A stretch of 64,000 nt of DNA. It comes from Plazaster borealis (taxonomy: Eukaryota > Echinodermata > Asteroidea > Forcipulatida > Labidiasteridae). Location: positions 7,819,001 to 7,883,000 of the forward strand of contig CM037463.1 in assembly GCA_021014325.1 (NCBI GenBank). The letters run 5' to 3'. The stretch's first letter is position 1. Each line of letters opens with the position of its first letter. A model generated the notes under the pieces. That model was not told where the DNA came from. It was given only the letters and a program-made list of their open reading frames with translations, and did not search any database. Shown one piece after another: positions 1-12,900 of this stretch. The translations under genes were made by a program, and so were the position numbers.

Positions 1-3000
1 GCTCAATGGAAGAAAACATTAAATCTTACATTTCATGGAGATTCCACCATATGAATTGATCATCTTTTGATATGAAGAAAGGGGGCACATCTCATAACTT
101 GTACAGCTGTTGTTTTTATAACTCTTGAATTTATGTGGAAATTACGACACATAATGTAAAATCTCCCATATGACAAACATAGACTCTCGCCTGCCAGAAA
201 CGGTTGTGCATACGCTCGCATACTAGGCCCCAACACACACATTTTTGAACACTTGTTACCATGTCTATATTACACATTTAAACATGGCCACATGCTCTCC
301 TCTCGACCAATGTAGCCTTGAGCAAGGCATTCAAGTTTTGTTTTCAAAAATATTTTTTTATTGTTTTTTTTCTTGCGCCGCGCTATACCCGCCCAAATGT
401 ATGAACTTTACAATCCATACTGTTCCATAACTGTACGTACAGTATGGTGGTGAGCATAACTGTACATACAGTATGGTGGTGTGCGTGTATACGTGCGTGA
501 AGTGAGCGCTCTGGATGTCCTCCGTATGCGGACAGTAATATGAGTGCAGATCGACCCGACGGCCTCCGTACGCGAACAGTAATACGAGTGCGGATGGCTT
601 ATAGGACATGCGCTCGGGGTTTCGCAGTATTTTTATTTCGGAGTGAAATCGGGACCGCCTTGAGCAAGGCCACTACCAATGATGAATTTTTTTTTCCGAC
701 CAACAAGAACACACTCAGTAGACCCCAGCTTTGTAGCTTCCACATCTTTATCAAGTGATACACACAGATGCACATAGTGGTTAGTCTCACAGCTCAGTTT
801 ATAAAGTTACAAATTAATTTATAAGTACACTATTTATATAATACATAAATTGGGCTGGGGGTGGATTTTGTCCAAAGGAATGGTGCTGTTGGTTGGAAAC
901 AGGCGTACATATATTTCCTGCACCCTTGGCTATGGCTACGGCTGCAGCTGTGGATTCATCTAACATGAAACACTGTGTCAAATTCACCTATTTTCAAGAT
1001 GGCGGATGGAGCCAGAGCTGTAGCCAACTCACTGTTTTACAGAGCCCAATTTTATAAAGCTGTTAAGCAGAAAATACTGCTAAGCAAAAAAATGAGTTGG
1101 GAACCAGTGGCAACAATGTAAACTCTATAAAATTTCGGCTGGTAAACTGTTTCAGCTAAGCAAGATTTGTCTGTGCTTAGCAAATTTGTGTGCTGACAGG
1201 CTTTATGACATTGGGCCCAGACCAAGTAGTAGGTTTAAATCATGAGGAGTAAATAACAAAGAGAGTTCAAGTGAAAAAATTCTTCAAACTGAACACTGAG
1301 GGCGCTCTGTAACTGGGGAGGATTGTCCAATCAGCCCCCCTCCTCTATTCCCAAGTCTTCCTCCATATTCTAAAACTTGTCTCACTAATTATGACAAAAT
1401 AGTATCAGTTTAATTTATGGAATTTTATCAGTTAAAAGTATATTGTACTTTACTCTAAAAAATAAACCACTTAAATTTGTCAGTACAAGTGTAAGGATCC
1501 AAATACACTGTATGCAATAGCCGAATTTATTTAGGGCTTTAAGAAAAAAACTTTTATTATTTTTTTGTGTGTGTGTTACAAGCGCTCTTTTGTTACAGTA
1601 ACGCCCAAGCACAAACCTGGGTAAGTTCTAGTTAAAAAAGAAAAAACCTAAAAGTTATTTTTTGTTTCTTCTCGTAAAAGTAATACTGTTAACAGCAGCA
1701 ACGTACAAGCAGATATTTAAAGAATTATTCAAAATATAGGAGTAAAATCAAGAGCTACAAATGCTACAGTGATATGAGTATTATACTAAACTTTATACAA
1801 ATGGAAAACAATTTTATTAATAACAATAAGGTTTTCAAAAAATACTTTTTAAATCTATGATCAAACAATTTCAAAAAAAGGAATTACATTTCTTTTTCCA
1901 GAATCGAAATGTAATGCTTAAAATTTTAACTTACCCCTTTTTAAAAATGTTTCAACCCGTATTATTACTAAAAGCTTTATCAAAGGTCCTTAAATGTTTA
2001 CATTTTTTTTTTTACAAGCACAAACTTTTACTCTTTTTTGAGTAACCTATATTTGTATTTTTAAATTGAAATACAAGAGGGTATTGTTGGCCCATTTCCA
2101 ATAAAAAAATATTTTAATCAAGTGAACAAGTTTATCTTTCTTACAAGTTATAAATTTCAAAACTGTTTTGAATTGTAAATGATGTTTTTAAGGGTGATCA
2201 GAGTTGTTCACAAAAATCAAAAAGGTTCTTGGTTCGGTTTCTCTTCCAAACACCTGACAAGAAGTCGAAACCTACCTTCAAACTACAGTATGTCTCTCTT
2301 TAAAAAGCGAAGTTTTTATTATAATGAATGAAAGGTTTGCTGATATAGACATCATTGCTATGAAACAATTTTGGTGGAATCCTGAGGGATTCGAACAAAG
2401 CATAAGTTTTCCTACGTCAATTTAATCAATGCTGCGACACATCAATAAATTTACCTTTTTTTACAGTTGATACAGTTCTTTATAAAATTTTCAAAAAATT
2501 GACAGGAAAACCTTTTTTAAAACACTGTACATCATGAGTTAAAATGTTGTTAGATGAAGTTTTCTAAAAGCTCAATATGAGTAAAAGTTATGTTTTTATC
2601 ATTATACTGAAATTCTAAAGACGACTGTTTAGTGTTTAAAAAAGTTGAATTTAAAATGATTTCAAAAAATTGCATTTGAAAGTGATTTTACTGTTTTAAT
2701 ACAGGAATTTTAAGTGTTTGTTTTGAAGGCACTAATAAAATATTGATATATAAAATGTGTAATTTTTGTTTGTTTATTAGTTTCTTTCAATATGGCAGAT
2801 GTGATTTAAGAGTTTGATGTTTGATTTCAGTCCACTTCAAATTGAATTGTAAAAGGAGATACGCATGAAACAGTCTCAGAGATGACTTTCAGTAATTAAG
2901 GCTTTACGAAGATATTCAAATAGTTTGCCCCACTCTCGGGATCAGACCATTCTGGGTGGAGGGGGAAGTTCTAGAATCACTTACAAAATATATCTAGATA

Positions 3001-3606
3001 TGTATATACAGAAAGAAGTATATATTATGTATACTTATGTTAAAAACCTGGCATGCTGTATTTATAAATTATTCAAACTGTTTGAATAATACAGTTAAAT
3101 AAAAACAAATTCATTATTATTTTAAATGCTCTCTGACAAGCTCAAAACAGCCTAGATCTATATCTTTTAAACAATCTACAGTTTTCACAAAAATATAAAC
3201 TGGCTCAAGCCCCTACAATTACATCCTCCGCAAGGATCAAATTGGCTCATATGTGTGAACATAGCAAAAGGCACATCGATGCTTAAAAATAGTGAGTATT
3301 CCCTAAAATGACATTGAAACCCACGTACCACAGGTATCTCATAACTTCAATTTCTGTGAACCTTTTGCAGTCTCATAAACAGAGTTAATTCCCTGTTAGT
3401 TTTCAGCAGATAATCAGAAGGGGCTAGCAATATTTGCACGCGCACAAAATGTCGGTGACACATTTCCAAGCTTCCCTTATGTGAACTGATGAAACTGACC
3501 CTTAATGCTGGTCATAGTAATCAATCACTACCTGGAGTGAGCTGAGCAATTTTGTTTAAATTTTCTTTTTTTCTTCTTATTCGTAAGCTGGTACCTGAGC
3601 CTCTTC
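1..3606. other. AT-rich 3' flank / possible 3' UTR of the macroglobulin gene
   Basis: No coding segment is seen. Short imperfect direct repeats occur at 420-484 (about 30 bp, two copies) and 508-598 (about 32 bp, two copies). A fold-back MITE-like element lies at 1,041-1,219. From about 1,400 to 3,130 the sequence is AT-rich and unlike the repeats elsewhere. It contains several AATAAA hexamers on the minus strand (for example at 2,773-2,778 and 2,315-2,320) that could serve as poly(A) signals. The transcript end cannot be decided from sequence alone. Confidence 0.45.
1041..1219. mobile_element. Fold-back MITE-like element (AAGCTGTTAAGCAG family)
   Basis: An imperfect palindrome begins GCCCAATTTTATAAAGCTG and ends in its complement (AGGCTTTATGACATTGGGCCC). 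The same family recurs at 4,379-4,572, 28,140-28,328, 36,712-36,964, 52,488-52,668 and 53,645-54,243. It has no coding capacity. Confidence 0.7.
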
Positions 3607-3944
3607 TTAAGCCTTTCTCATCCCTCTTCGCCGTCTCTCCGTTGCTGCCTTGTGGTGATGTTTTGTTCGGGTATGCGCCGTCTCGTCGTCGGCATGCGCC
3701 GTCTCGTCGTCGTCGGCGGTGGCGGCGGGTACTGCTGCTTCGTCGTTCACCATGGTGTCTAGCCCTACAACCCCGGGACTCCTGAGTACATCCATTTCGC
3801 CCATCCACTGTGTTGGCGTCTCCTCATAGGGAGTTGCTTGATCATTGTCATCTTGCAACTGGGCATTAACAAAAGTGGGGAAAGATGAGTACGGAAAAAA
3901 ATTACCATGAGGAGTGAAAATTCCCGTATTCTGGTCTCTCATCA
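3607..3944 (-). CDS. CPAMD8: Exon 36: probable terminal coding exon
   Basis: This segment follows a strong acceptor (GAGCTCTCTTAG) in the phase left by exon 35. It encodes 112 residues, starting [14 protein letters not shown] and containing [15 protein letters not shown], a tandem [14 protein letters not shown] stretch and a basic end ([10 protein letters not shown]), then TAA. The composition is low complexity and no domain is recognised. Open frame, phase match and splice sites support it. The alternative is termination inside exon 35, with this sequence being 3' UTR. Confidence 0.55.
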
Positions 3945-6900
3945 CTAAGAGAGCTCAGTCAGATAGCGGTAAAGACATTTGATCTAGAATGCAGAATGTC
4001 TTATTAAGGCCTTTTCACACACATAGTGACTTTATTTATGCGACGACTTTTGTTTTACGCGGCGACCTTTTTTTATGCACTTGACAACTACACAGTGTGT
4101 GGATGGCGCCACGCACACTCAACATGGATCGAGAATGAACCCAAAGGTGTTTACACTACGGCTTTCGACAGGTGTTGGAATTTTTAACACGGATCGAGAG
4201 TTCTCAACCCACCGCCCGAGCAGAATTGGTTTCGACACGGATCGAGCGCTCTACACGGATCAACACCGTGTTGAAATGTTGTAGTGTGAAAAGGTCAGTC
4301 CAGATTACACGGATCGGATCCAACTCAGAGATTTTCTGTAGTGTGAAAAGGCCTTTAGATTTGAATCCCACTTACAACTGGACCCAATTTCATAGAGCTG
4401 CTCAAGCACAAAAAGTAGCTAAGCACAACAAAACTATGCTCCAGAAAAAGGTTACCACCTAAAATACCATGTCACATGTACAATTTGTGACTGGTATCCT
4501 GCTCATTTCTGCTTAGCAGACAATTGTTAAGCAGGATTTTCTGCTTAAGCAGCTCTATGAAATTGGGCCCAGGTGGTAAAGTTTAAACATGTTCACATTT
4601 ACTCACATTTTCCTGTGAAGAGACTCTCTCTTTGGCACCTATAAGTGAAAAACAATTTACAATAAATTATCAGTCTGTATGGGTTACCGAAGAACTATTT
4701 GTAAGCTCAGAGCATAAAGGACTTCATAAGACCTAGAAAGGCCCAGTTGGCTCAGAGCAGAAAGGACTTATAAGACCTAGAAAGACCCAGTCGGCTCAGA
4801 GCAGAAGGGACTTATAAGAACTAGAAAGACCCAGTCGGCTCAGAGCAGAAGGGACTTATAAGAACTAGAAAGACCCAGTCGGCTCAGAGCAGAAGGGACT
4901 TATAAGAACTAGAAAGACCCAGTCGGCTCAGAGCAGAAGGGACTTATAAGAACTAGAAAGGCCCAGTTGGCTCAGAGCAGAAAAGACTTATAACACCTAG
5001 AAAGACCCAGTTGGCTCAGAGCAGAAAGGACTTAGAACACCTAGAAAGACCCAGTTGGCTCAGAGCAGAAAGGACTTATAACACCTAGAAAGACCCAGTT
5101 GGCTCAGAGCAGAAAGGACTTATAACACCTAGAAAGACCCAGTTGGCTCAGAGCAGAAAGGACTTATAACACCTTGAAAGACCCAGTCGGCTCAGAGCAG
5201 AAAGGACTTATAACACCTAGAAAGACCCAGTCGGCTCAGAGCAGAAAGGACTTATAACACCTAGAAAGACCCAGTTGGCTCAGAGCAGAAAGGACTTATA
5301 AGACCTAGAAAGACCCAGTCGGCTCAGAGCAGAAAGGACTTATAACACCTAGAAAGGCCCAGTTGGCTCAGAGCAGAAAAGACTTATAACACCTAGAAAG
5401 ACCCAGTTGGCTCAGAGCAGAAAGGACTTAGAACACCTAGAAAGACCCAGTTGGCTCAGAGCAGAAAGGACTTATAACACCTAGAAAGACCCAGTTGGCT
5501 CAGAGCAGAAAGGACTTATAACACCTAGAAAGACCCAGTTGGCTCAGAGCAGAAAGGACTTATAACACCTTGAAAGACCCAGTCGGCTCAGAGCAGAAAG
5601 GACTTATAACACCTAGAAAGACCCAGTCGGCTCAGAGCAGAAAGGACTTATAACACCTAGAAAGACCCAGTTGGCTCAGAGCAGAAAGGACTTATAACAC
5701 CTAGAAAGACCCAGTTGGCTCAGAGCAGAAAGGACTTATAACACCTAGAAAGACCCAGTCGGCTCAGAGCAGAAAGGACTTATAACACCTAGAAAGACCC
5801 AGTTGGCTCAGAGCAGAAAGGACTTATAACACCTAGAAAGACCCAGTCTGCTCAGAGCAGAAGTGACTTTAAGACCCAGAAAGACCCAGTCGGTTCAGAA
5901 CAGAAAGGACTTCTAATACCCCATTGTGCCTGAAGGTTGTATAAGTCAACTGTTCAGCTTTAAGCCAACTGGGTCTTTCAAGGTCTTATAAGTCCTTTCT
6001 GCTCTGAGCCAACAAGGAGATAATCACCAAATCGTATTGTTAATTTCTTCATTCGTCACAAACAGAATTTTAATTGCATAAATATAATTTAAGTGCAGTT
6101 GGAGATAAAGTCGACATGAGTGAATATCAGAAAAGTTTGATTTGTTACTTTAAGGACCTACCCTCCATCTCTTGAGAGTACTTCGGTGTTTCTTGGGGAG
6201 TCAAGTATCCAGTTTCTGAAGGTGGCTCAACCACTTCCCTGTTGTCTCCATTTGCTGGTTCTTCATCTGTGACTCCACCATCTTCAAGCCCTTCATCCTT
6301 TTCCACTCCTGTCTCCTCTACATCCTTTTGAACCTTTTCCACGTCTCTATTGATTTTAAACCCGTCTTCTTCATTTTCATCTTGTCGAGGGTCCTGAGAG
6401 GGAGTTTCTTCCCGAACACCAAGACCTGTACCATCTAGGTTTTTCTCAAGTGCTACAGCGTCGGTCCCTTCCTCGCTTGGCAATTTTGTCAACCTGCCTG
6501 CCTCGCCATCAAGTGCCTCTTCACCTTGCGTCATGACATGATGCTCCATGGCAGTTGGGACCTCTTCCTCTCCTTTCATCACCTCTAGGCCACTCTGGCC
6601 TCCCATTTGTGGGAGGGGCTCAGGGAGGGGCTTATCAAGAGATGGAGTGGGGTCCTCATCCCACCAACCACCTGGTCTTTGTATAACCTCGGGTACCTCC
6701 GTGTCCTCCATCCACTCCTTTGCTTTCTCTCCATCCGGAATAAATCTCATTGGCAGAAAGTACCGGCTGTCATAATTGAACGACGTTGGATCGTCTCCTA
6801 TTGCACTCGGATCTTGATCGTCAGACGATGAGAAATTGCTCTGATCGTCCGATGTATCTGGGTAGGATTTAGTTTCTATGTCTACGTTGCCATGGCTACC

Positions 6901-9900
6901 CCAAGGTGAGCCAGAACTTGCTGGTGTAGGGGCTTTTGTTGCCTTTTCTATAACTGAAAAGGAAGCCAAAAAAAAAAAATCATCAGTTTCTTTGATTGCT
7001 GTTATTTTGAAAAGCCTTTTATTGTCTAGGGTGTTGTGGCCGAGCGGTCAAGCGCATCGAATTCAAGTTCTGGTGGTTAGTCATCAGGTTGTGGGTTCGA
7101 ATCCTGGTCAGGCACTTGTGTCCTTGAGCAAGACACTTAACTATAATTGCTTCTCTTCACCCAGGGGTATAAATGGGTACCTGCGAGGGTAGAGGTTGAT
7201 ATTGTGTTTGAAAAAGCATTCGGAGCGCCATGGTTGCCCAGGGCTGTATACTCCCCAGGGAGCTGAGAAAGGTTAAAGGAATGTTATTGGCCCAATGACC
7301 AGGGCACTAATGTAAAGCGCATTGAGACGTTTATTGTAAAATGCGCTATATAAGAACTTGTTATTATTATTATTATTATTACCATGCGAAGCAAAAGACA
7401 AAATACTTGTGGCCTGTAAATGTTTCTGACCAAAAGAAATTTCTGCCATTATGGCTCAGTGTCTCCCTGTACTTCTAGTTAGAACCTTTAAAAATGTGAT
7501 GAGCCTGGTATCATACCTGGACATTCAGAGAGTGGTCTTGCCACCAGGTCTTCATTCAACTGGCATGAAGCAACCTCCATGTGACAGTAACTGAGGTAGG
7601 TGATGTTATTGCTGGCGCACACCTTGGGGCCTGTGGAATCGCAGGTACGCTCACACTTGCACTGGATCAGATCGAACGACGATTGGCAGTCGCCAAAGAT
7701 GGAGTTGCAGTTTTCTGGGTTGTAGTTCTCGATGGGCTGTTCAGCTGAGAAGCACAAAATTAAGAAACAAGAAAACTGTAGTTATTTCTCCCTCATTCAT
7801 TCCTTCAGAAACATTTGTTCCCGAAATTTACACCCAAAAAAATAGCGAATCAAAACAACATTTTACAAGAAATGTAAGCATGATTACACCAAAATGCCAA
7901 AGCTTTTGAAGGGGATGCCTTCAACAAGTGAAATAGTTACGGGTAAACAGTAAAACACCAGTGAAGTAGTCAATTAAACAAACTAGATTGCAAGCATCAT
8001 AGGACTACTGACAGGAAAACGAAGGGAGGACTGAAAACTGAAAAAGACAATGAATGCGAAACAAAATTACATGTAATAGAGAACAGCCATTATACAAACG
8101 CAGAAATAGAGTACTCTAAATACAAGGAGATGAGGTGAGGCTTGAAGTCTGTTTTGAATCGGCCAACAACGGACTACTTATTGATTAATTAGTCAAGTTC
8201 ATTCCATAGATGAGGCCCACAGAAGAAGAGCCTAATCAACATCATTTCAGAAATAAATAAAGCATACTGCAAGACTATAGAACAGTTTCCTGACAAGGGA
8301 AATGATTAAACTGATTGTTTTCATGTGGCTTATTTATTTCAACGTACCAGTGCTGTGGTCACTATCTTGTGTCTCGTGGACTTGATTACAGTGGTCATCC
8401 TCACAAAGCTCCCTCGCTAGTGGACTATCCCGACTCACATTGTAGAATTTAGAGGCTTCAAAATCTGGCAAGAATAAACAATACATGGATGAATATAAAC
8501 ACTATACAAGAGATCTTTTCCATTTTGCTATGTAAGAAATCTTCTGTTACCTCAGTTATATATAGGCCTAAGAACTATTTATATAGCCTAATGTCACACT
8601 ATTGTAGAATTTAGAGGCTTCGAAATCTGGCAAGAATAAACAATACATGAAATGAATATTAACACCATACAAGTGAACATTTCCATTTTGCTATGTAAGA
8701 AATCTTCTGTTACCTCAGTTATATATAGGCCTAAGAACTATTTAGGCCTATATAGGCCTAGCCTAATATCACACCATTGACAACATTTTGAGATTATTTT
8801 TTACAAATCTACATGTAATAGTAAAATCGCTTAAAATCTCTAGCTTACTGTGTTCCATTTCTTTTGAATCTACAAACTACTGTAATTTCGTTCTGAATCT
8901 ACATTCTGTCTGGATCTACAGTTGACTGTAGATTCGATCTGTCTAGATTCATTCTGAATCTGCAGAAAACTGTTCAATTGGGGAAAACAAACACCTTTGT
9001 AAACTAAACTATACACTTTATATAAACTTACAGTTGGATTTGTTTATTTTCAAGCAAACGAGCATTTGAAGCAATAATATTGCCAGCAATACAAAAAATT
9101 AATTGTGTAACTAAATAATCAATTTACAAAAAACATGGACAGGACAAAAATGAACGGATAAAACCATGATTTGAGGGAAATGTTTCAGTCACATAACAGA
9201 CTCAGAAGTGTAGATTTGTGCATACAATGTATGTCCCTTCGACTCATACATTCCGTGAATGAATCTAAACTCTCTCGTTTGTTCTTCTTAACATAATACC
9301 AACAGTAAGCCTTTTATCTAAACTACTGCCTTCTAAAACAGAAGACACCTTTATTTTTTTAACAGAAGTTCATTTTCCAGGGAGCTTTAGATTTACATGT
9401 TTTCCAATTTCATTACTACAATGTGATTACAAACTAGTCTAGTCTATACCAAATGTGGCATGAATCTGGATAAGTTACACAAGCAACAAGGACTGGGAAA
9501 ACTAAGACCAGGACGTACTGCACAGCAGTAAAGTATCGTTCACAAAGATCAATCGGCAGAGGGGATTTTAAAAAAAAAAGTTGAAATTAGTTGAATTTCT
9601 CGTTAGCTGTTTACATACTTTCCCCGTAAAAGAAACCACTTTAATTTTTGCTTAATTAAGAGAGAGAATGTATGAGAGAATGACATCACTAAGGGGGTCT
9701 ACTCACGAGGCTCGTAGTAGTCATACACCTTAACTGGTACAGCATGGGCTTTCCCAACCGAGAAGTCTTGGTATGCATCAAAGCTGACGCAGGTCATGCA
9801 CTGGCTGGGTATTTCATCAAAGTACAGGATGACTTTACGACCTTCGATCTCGTAGCGTTTCACTTTGGTGTACTTGTCTCGAAGAAGCTAAGACATGGAG

Positions 9901-12900
9901 AAAAAGAGAGGGCTATTTTAGGGATATAAGTTGGACAAAAGTCTTCTTAAACTAGATATGAACACTTTATAAAAAGCTTTATTAGAGCCATTCTGTCTCC
10001 TTAATTTGTGTTGTTTCTGTTACAGAGTAATCAGTTGAAACAGGTGATTTCAAGAGGCAACAAAAATTGTAAATTCTTCTAAAAAACAAAATACAGAAAA
10101 TAATACACATAAGATAAAGCACAGTGGTAAAAATAAATGTTTGCACATATTCTTAGTATACAAAGTTCTCAGAAACAAAAATGAAAAGTGGTTTCAAGAG
10201 GCATACAAAAATTATTAATTTTTCTCACTAAACAAAACCAGAAAACAATACACATATTTATAAAGCACAGTGGCACAAATAAATGCAGATGTTATTAAAA
10301 AATACACAGTTCTTAGAAATAAAAATGAAAGAAGATCTGGCAGGCCTAGTTTTATTTTCTTGCAAAAACAAAGTATGGATCAATAGCACCAAAAGTAAAG
10401 AGCAAAATGTGAGTAATGGATTATCAGATAATTAATACATGAGGATCAAATGACAAAGACCTAGGAATATTTCATTTATTCATTATTATTACTAATCATG
10501 CGACACTTTGCTTAATGTCATACAGAATGTCTTGCTCACAATCCTGTTCCAGCTGTAATTCTACTCTTAGTGTTTTTTGAGTAAAACTGCACAAAAACGT
10601 CTGCCAGCTTTGAACAGAAAGAGGCATGACAGGATTACCATGGAATCAGTCAAGGACAATATTTGTTCACATTTTGCAATGCTTCTGTATATGCCCAGCA
10701 AGTTTGAGGGCTTAGAAGTTTGTGAAAGAAAGTGGCCTTACACACAGGAACTTGTGGGGTCCTTCTAAAAAATTGAACAATGCTACCTACAAGGTTTTTT
10801 CTTTGTTCAGTTTGTACACCATTAAACAATTCTTCAGACAAGGGAACAATGGAGAGACAATGGAAGCACCCTACGATCCACTTGTTAGTAAGAACAAAAG
10901 AGGTCCACACAGTGTAGGGACTTGAAACAATATGTGGACTTACACACGTCCACACAGTGTTTTTTACAGTGTCAAAGAAAATGTTTTTTCTTAAGTGTAC
11001 AGAATAAAGGAATGTCCACGGAGAGCTGCAGGCGTAAGGAGGTGTGTGGACTTACCAAATCCAAGCTCTCGATGTCGGCTGTGAATCCTGTGATCAGAGA
11101 CACCTCAATCACGGCCATGTTGGAAGAGCCGTCATACAACCATCTGTTAATAAAAATAATTATTGAAAATAATAAAATAATAAAAATATCGTAATAAAAT
11201 TCACTCCCTCCCTATTTCCACATACCATCTTCAAAACTCATTTGAAAACTCATTTGTGTGTTTAAAATGTCAACTTTGTAATTCATTTTGGGCCCACAAT
11301 TGTTTTATCTGCATTCTCCTTAATACAAGGAGTGTCTTTTTCAACAGACATGGTGCATTACAAATGGCCAATATTATTATTTTTTTTAAATCATCTTAAA
11401 CTTAAGTTTCTCATCAGAGGAGCTGGGACATATTCAAAATTCTTATATTAATATCAGTAAGATAAATAAATTGAATTGTTTAATTGTGATGCCCTAACTA
11501 CAACTCTGTACCAGGCAATAGCGAAAACCACTAGAAGTTCAGATCATTCATTTACCCTTAAAATCCCTGGCAAAAGATGAATTACAATGATATTTACAAG
11601 GTCAAAAAAGCAATATAATATACATACAAACAATTGGTATTGTATACATTAAAAATAGAGATATTATATTTTGATACACCAACAGTAAAGTACACAATTT
11701 ACAATTGAGAAATCAAATAAAAGAATAGTAGCACAGGATAGTTTGTAAAATCAGAAATATATAATGGTTTATTTATACACTATTTTTGTTTAACACTTTA
11801 AAGACCATAGCAGCCACAAGAGGCTTGTACCACAATGTCCAGTGCGGCCGCGCGAATGGCTGCAAGACAATACTTCAGCTCAAACAAGAGGGTCAAAGAA
11901 AAAGTATCAGACTGAATTGACATTTTCCAATGTTTCCCATGTTAACATAGAATGTATAACTCTAAAACAAAACCATGTATTTCTGTTTCTGTTTCTTATT
12001 AATTTTCCTGAAAATAAAGGGCCAAAAAATCAACTAGAAATTGAAATGAAACCAGAAATGAATGGTAAAGGGTTACACAATGAAAATGGGATTAACAATA
12101 GAGCAAATCACATTGAAAAACAGAAGAATGCAGAAGAGCATACAAATATGAATGTACACTTGTAACAACAGGCAATAAAATCAGACAAATACACATGAAG
12201 GGTTAAATTTGTTAACAAAACCCACAGGACTTGGTTTATACAACACACAACTCAAAAAAATCACATGAGTTATGCTTCCATGATTGATAAAATTGAATTG
12301 TCCACAGATCAAGTTGTTTGTCTCACTCACCTCGCACAGACCTCTAAAGTGACCATGTAGTCATCGCTTGACGGCACCAGGTTCTCTGTGGTTGTACTGT
12401 CAACGTAGCGTTTGCGACGACGACGTGTCTGGTTGGGTACAGACTCGATCATATTCACATTGAGTTTAAAAGCAGGTTTCCCTGTGGGATCCGGGATGTT
12501 GTATTCCATGTTGATCTGTTGATTCAAAAAAAGTCATGTTCCAGTTTTGAATTGGGCTGGTTTCACTTTACTGGGCTTGATTTCATGAAGCACTAAGATT
12601 CATCTTAAGATGAGTTGTGAATATCACCATAGTGATTTGTATTGTGACATTCCACTTTGCTTAGCAGTTAAGATTGATTCACATTTAAGATCAATCTTAG
12701 CTCTTTGTGAAATTGAGGGACAGCTTAATACATACTTCCTTTAGTTTTTGTAAAACAAACCTTTTTGATTTAGTTTAACACAAGTTTAAAAATCGTATTG
12801 TAAGGTTATTTCACTTCTGCTGATTACCGCAATGAAGCTGGTATATAGCTCCATGCCAAAACCAGGTACTTCCTGACTAAAACCCAAAACTGGATTTATT

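Noticed and set aside
3552..3785. Plus-strand frame opposite exon 36
   Set aside because: It is Arg/Pro-rich antisense of the Asp/Thr-His-Ala repeat in exon 36 and has no independent support.
4704..5915. CRISPR-like array
   Set aside because: Units are contiguous 44-bp repeats without unique spacers, in a eukaryotic intron.
6548..6831. Plus-strand frames across exon 35
   Set aside because: They are antisense shadows of the acidic tail exon; codon structure and splice sites support the minus strand.
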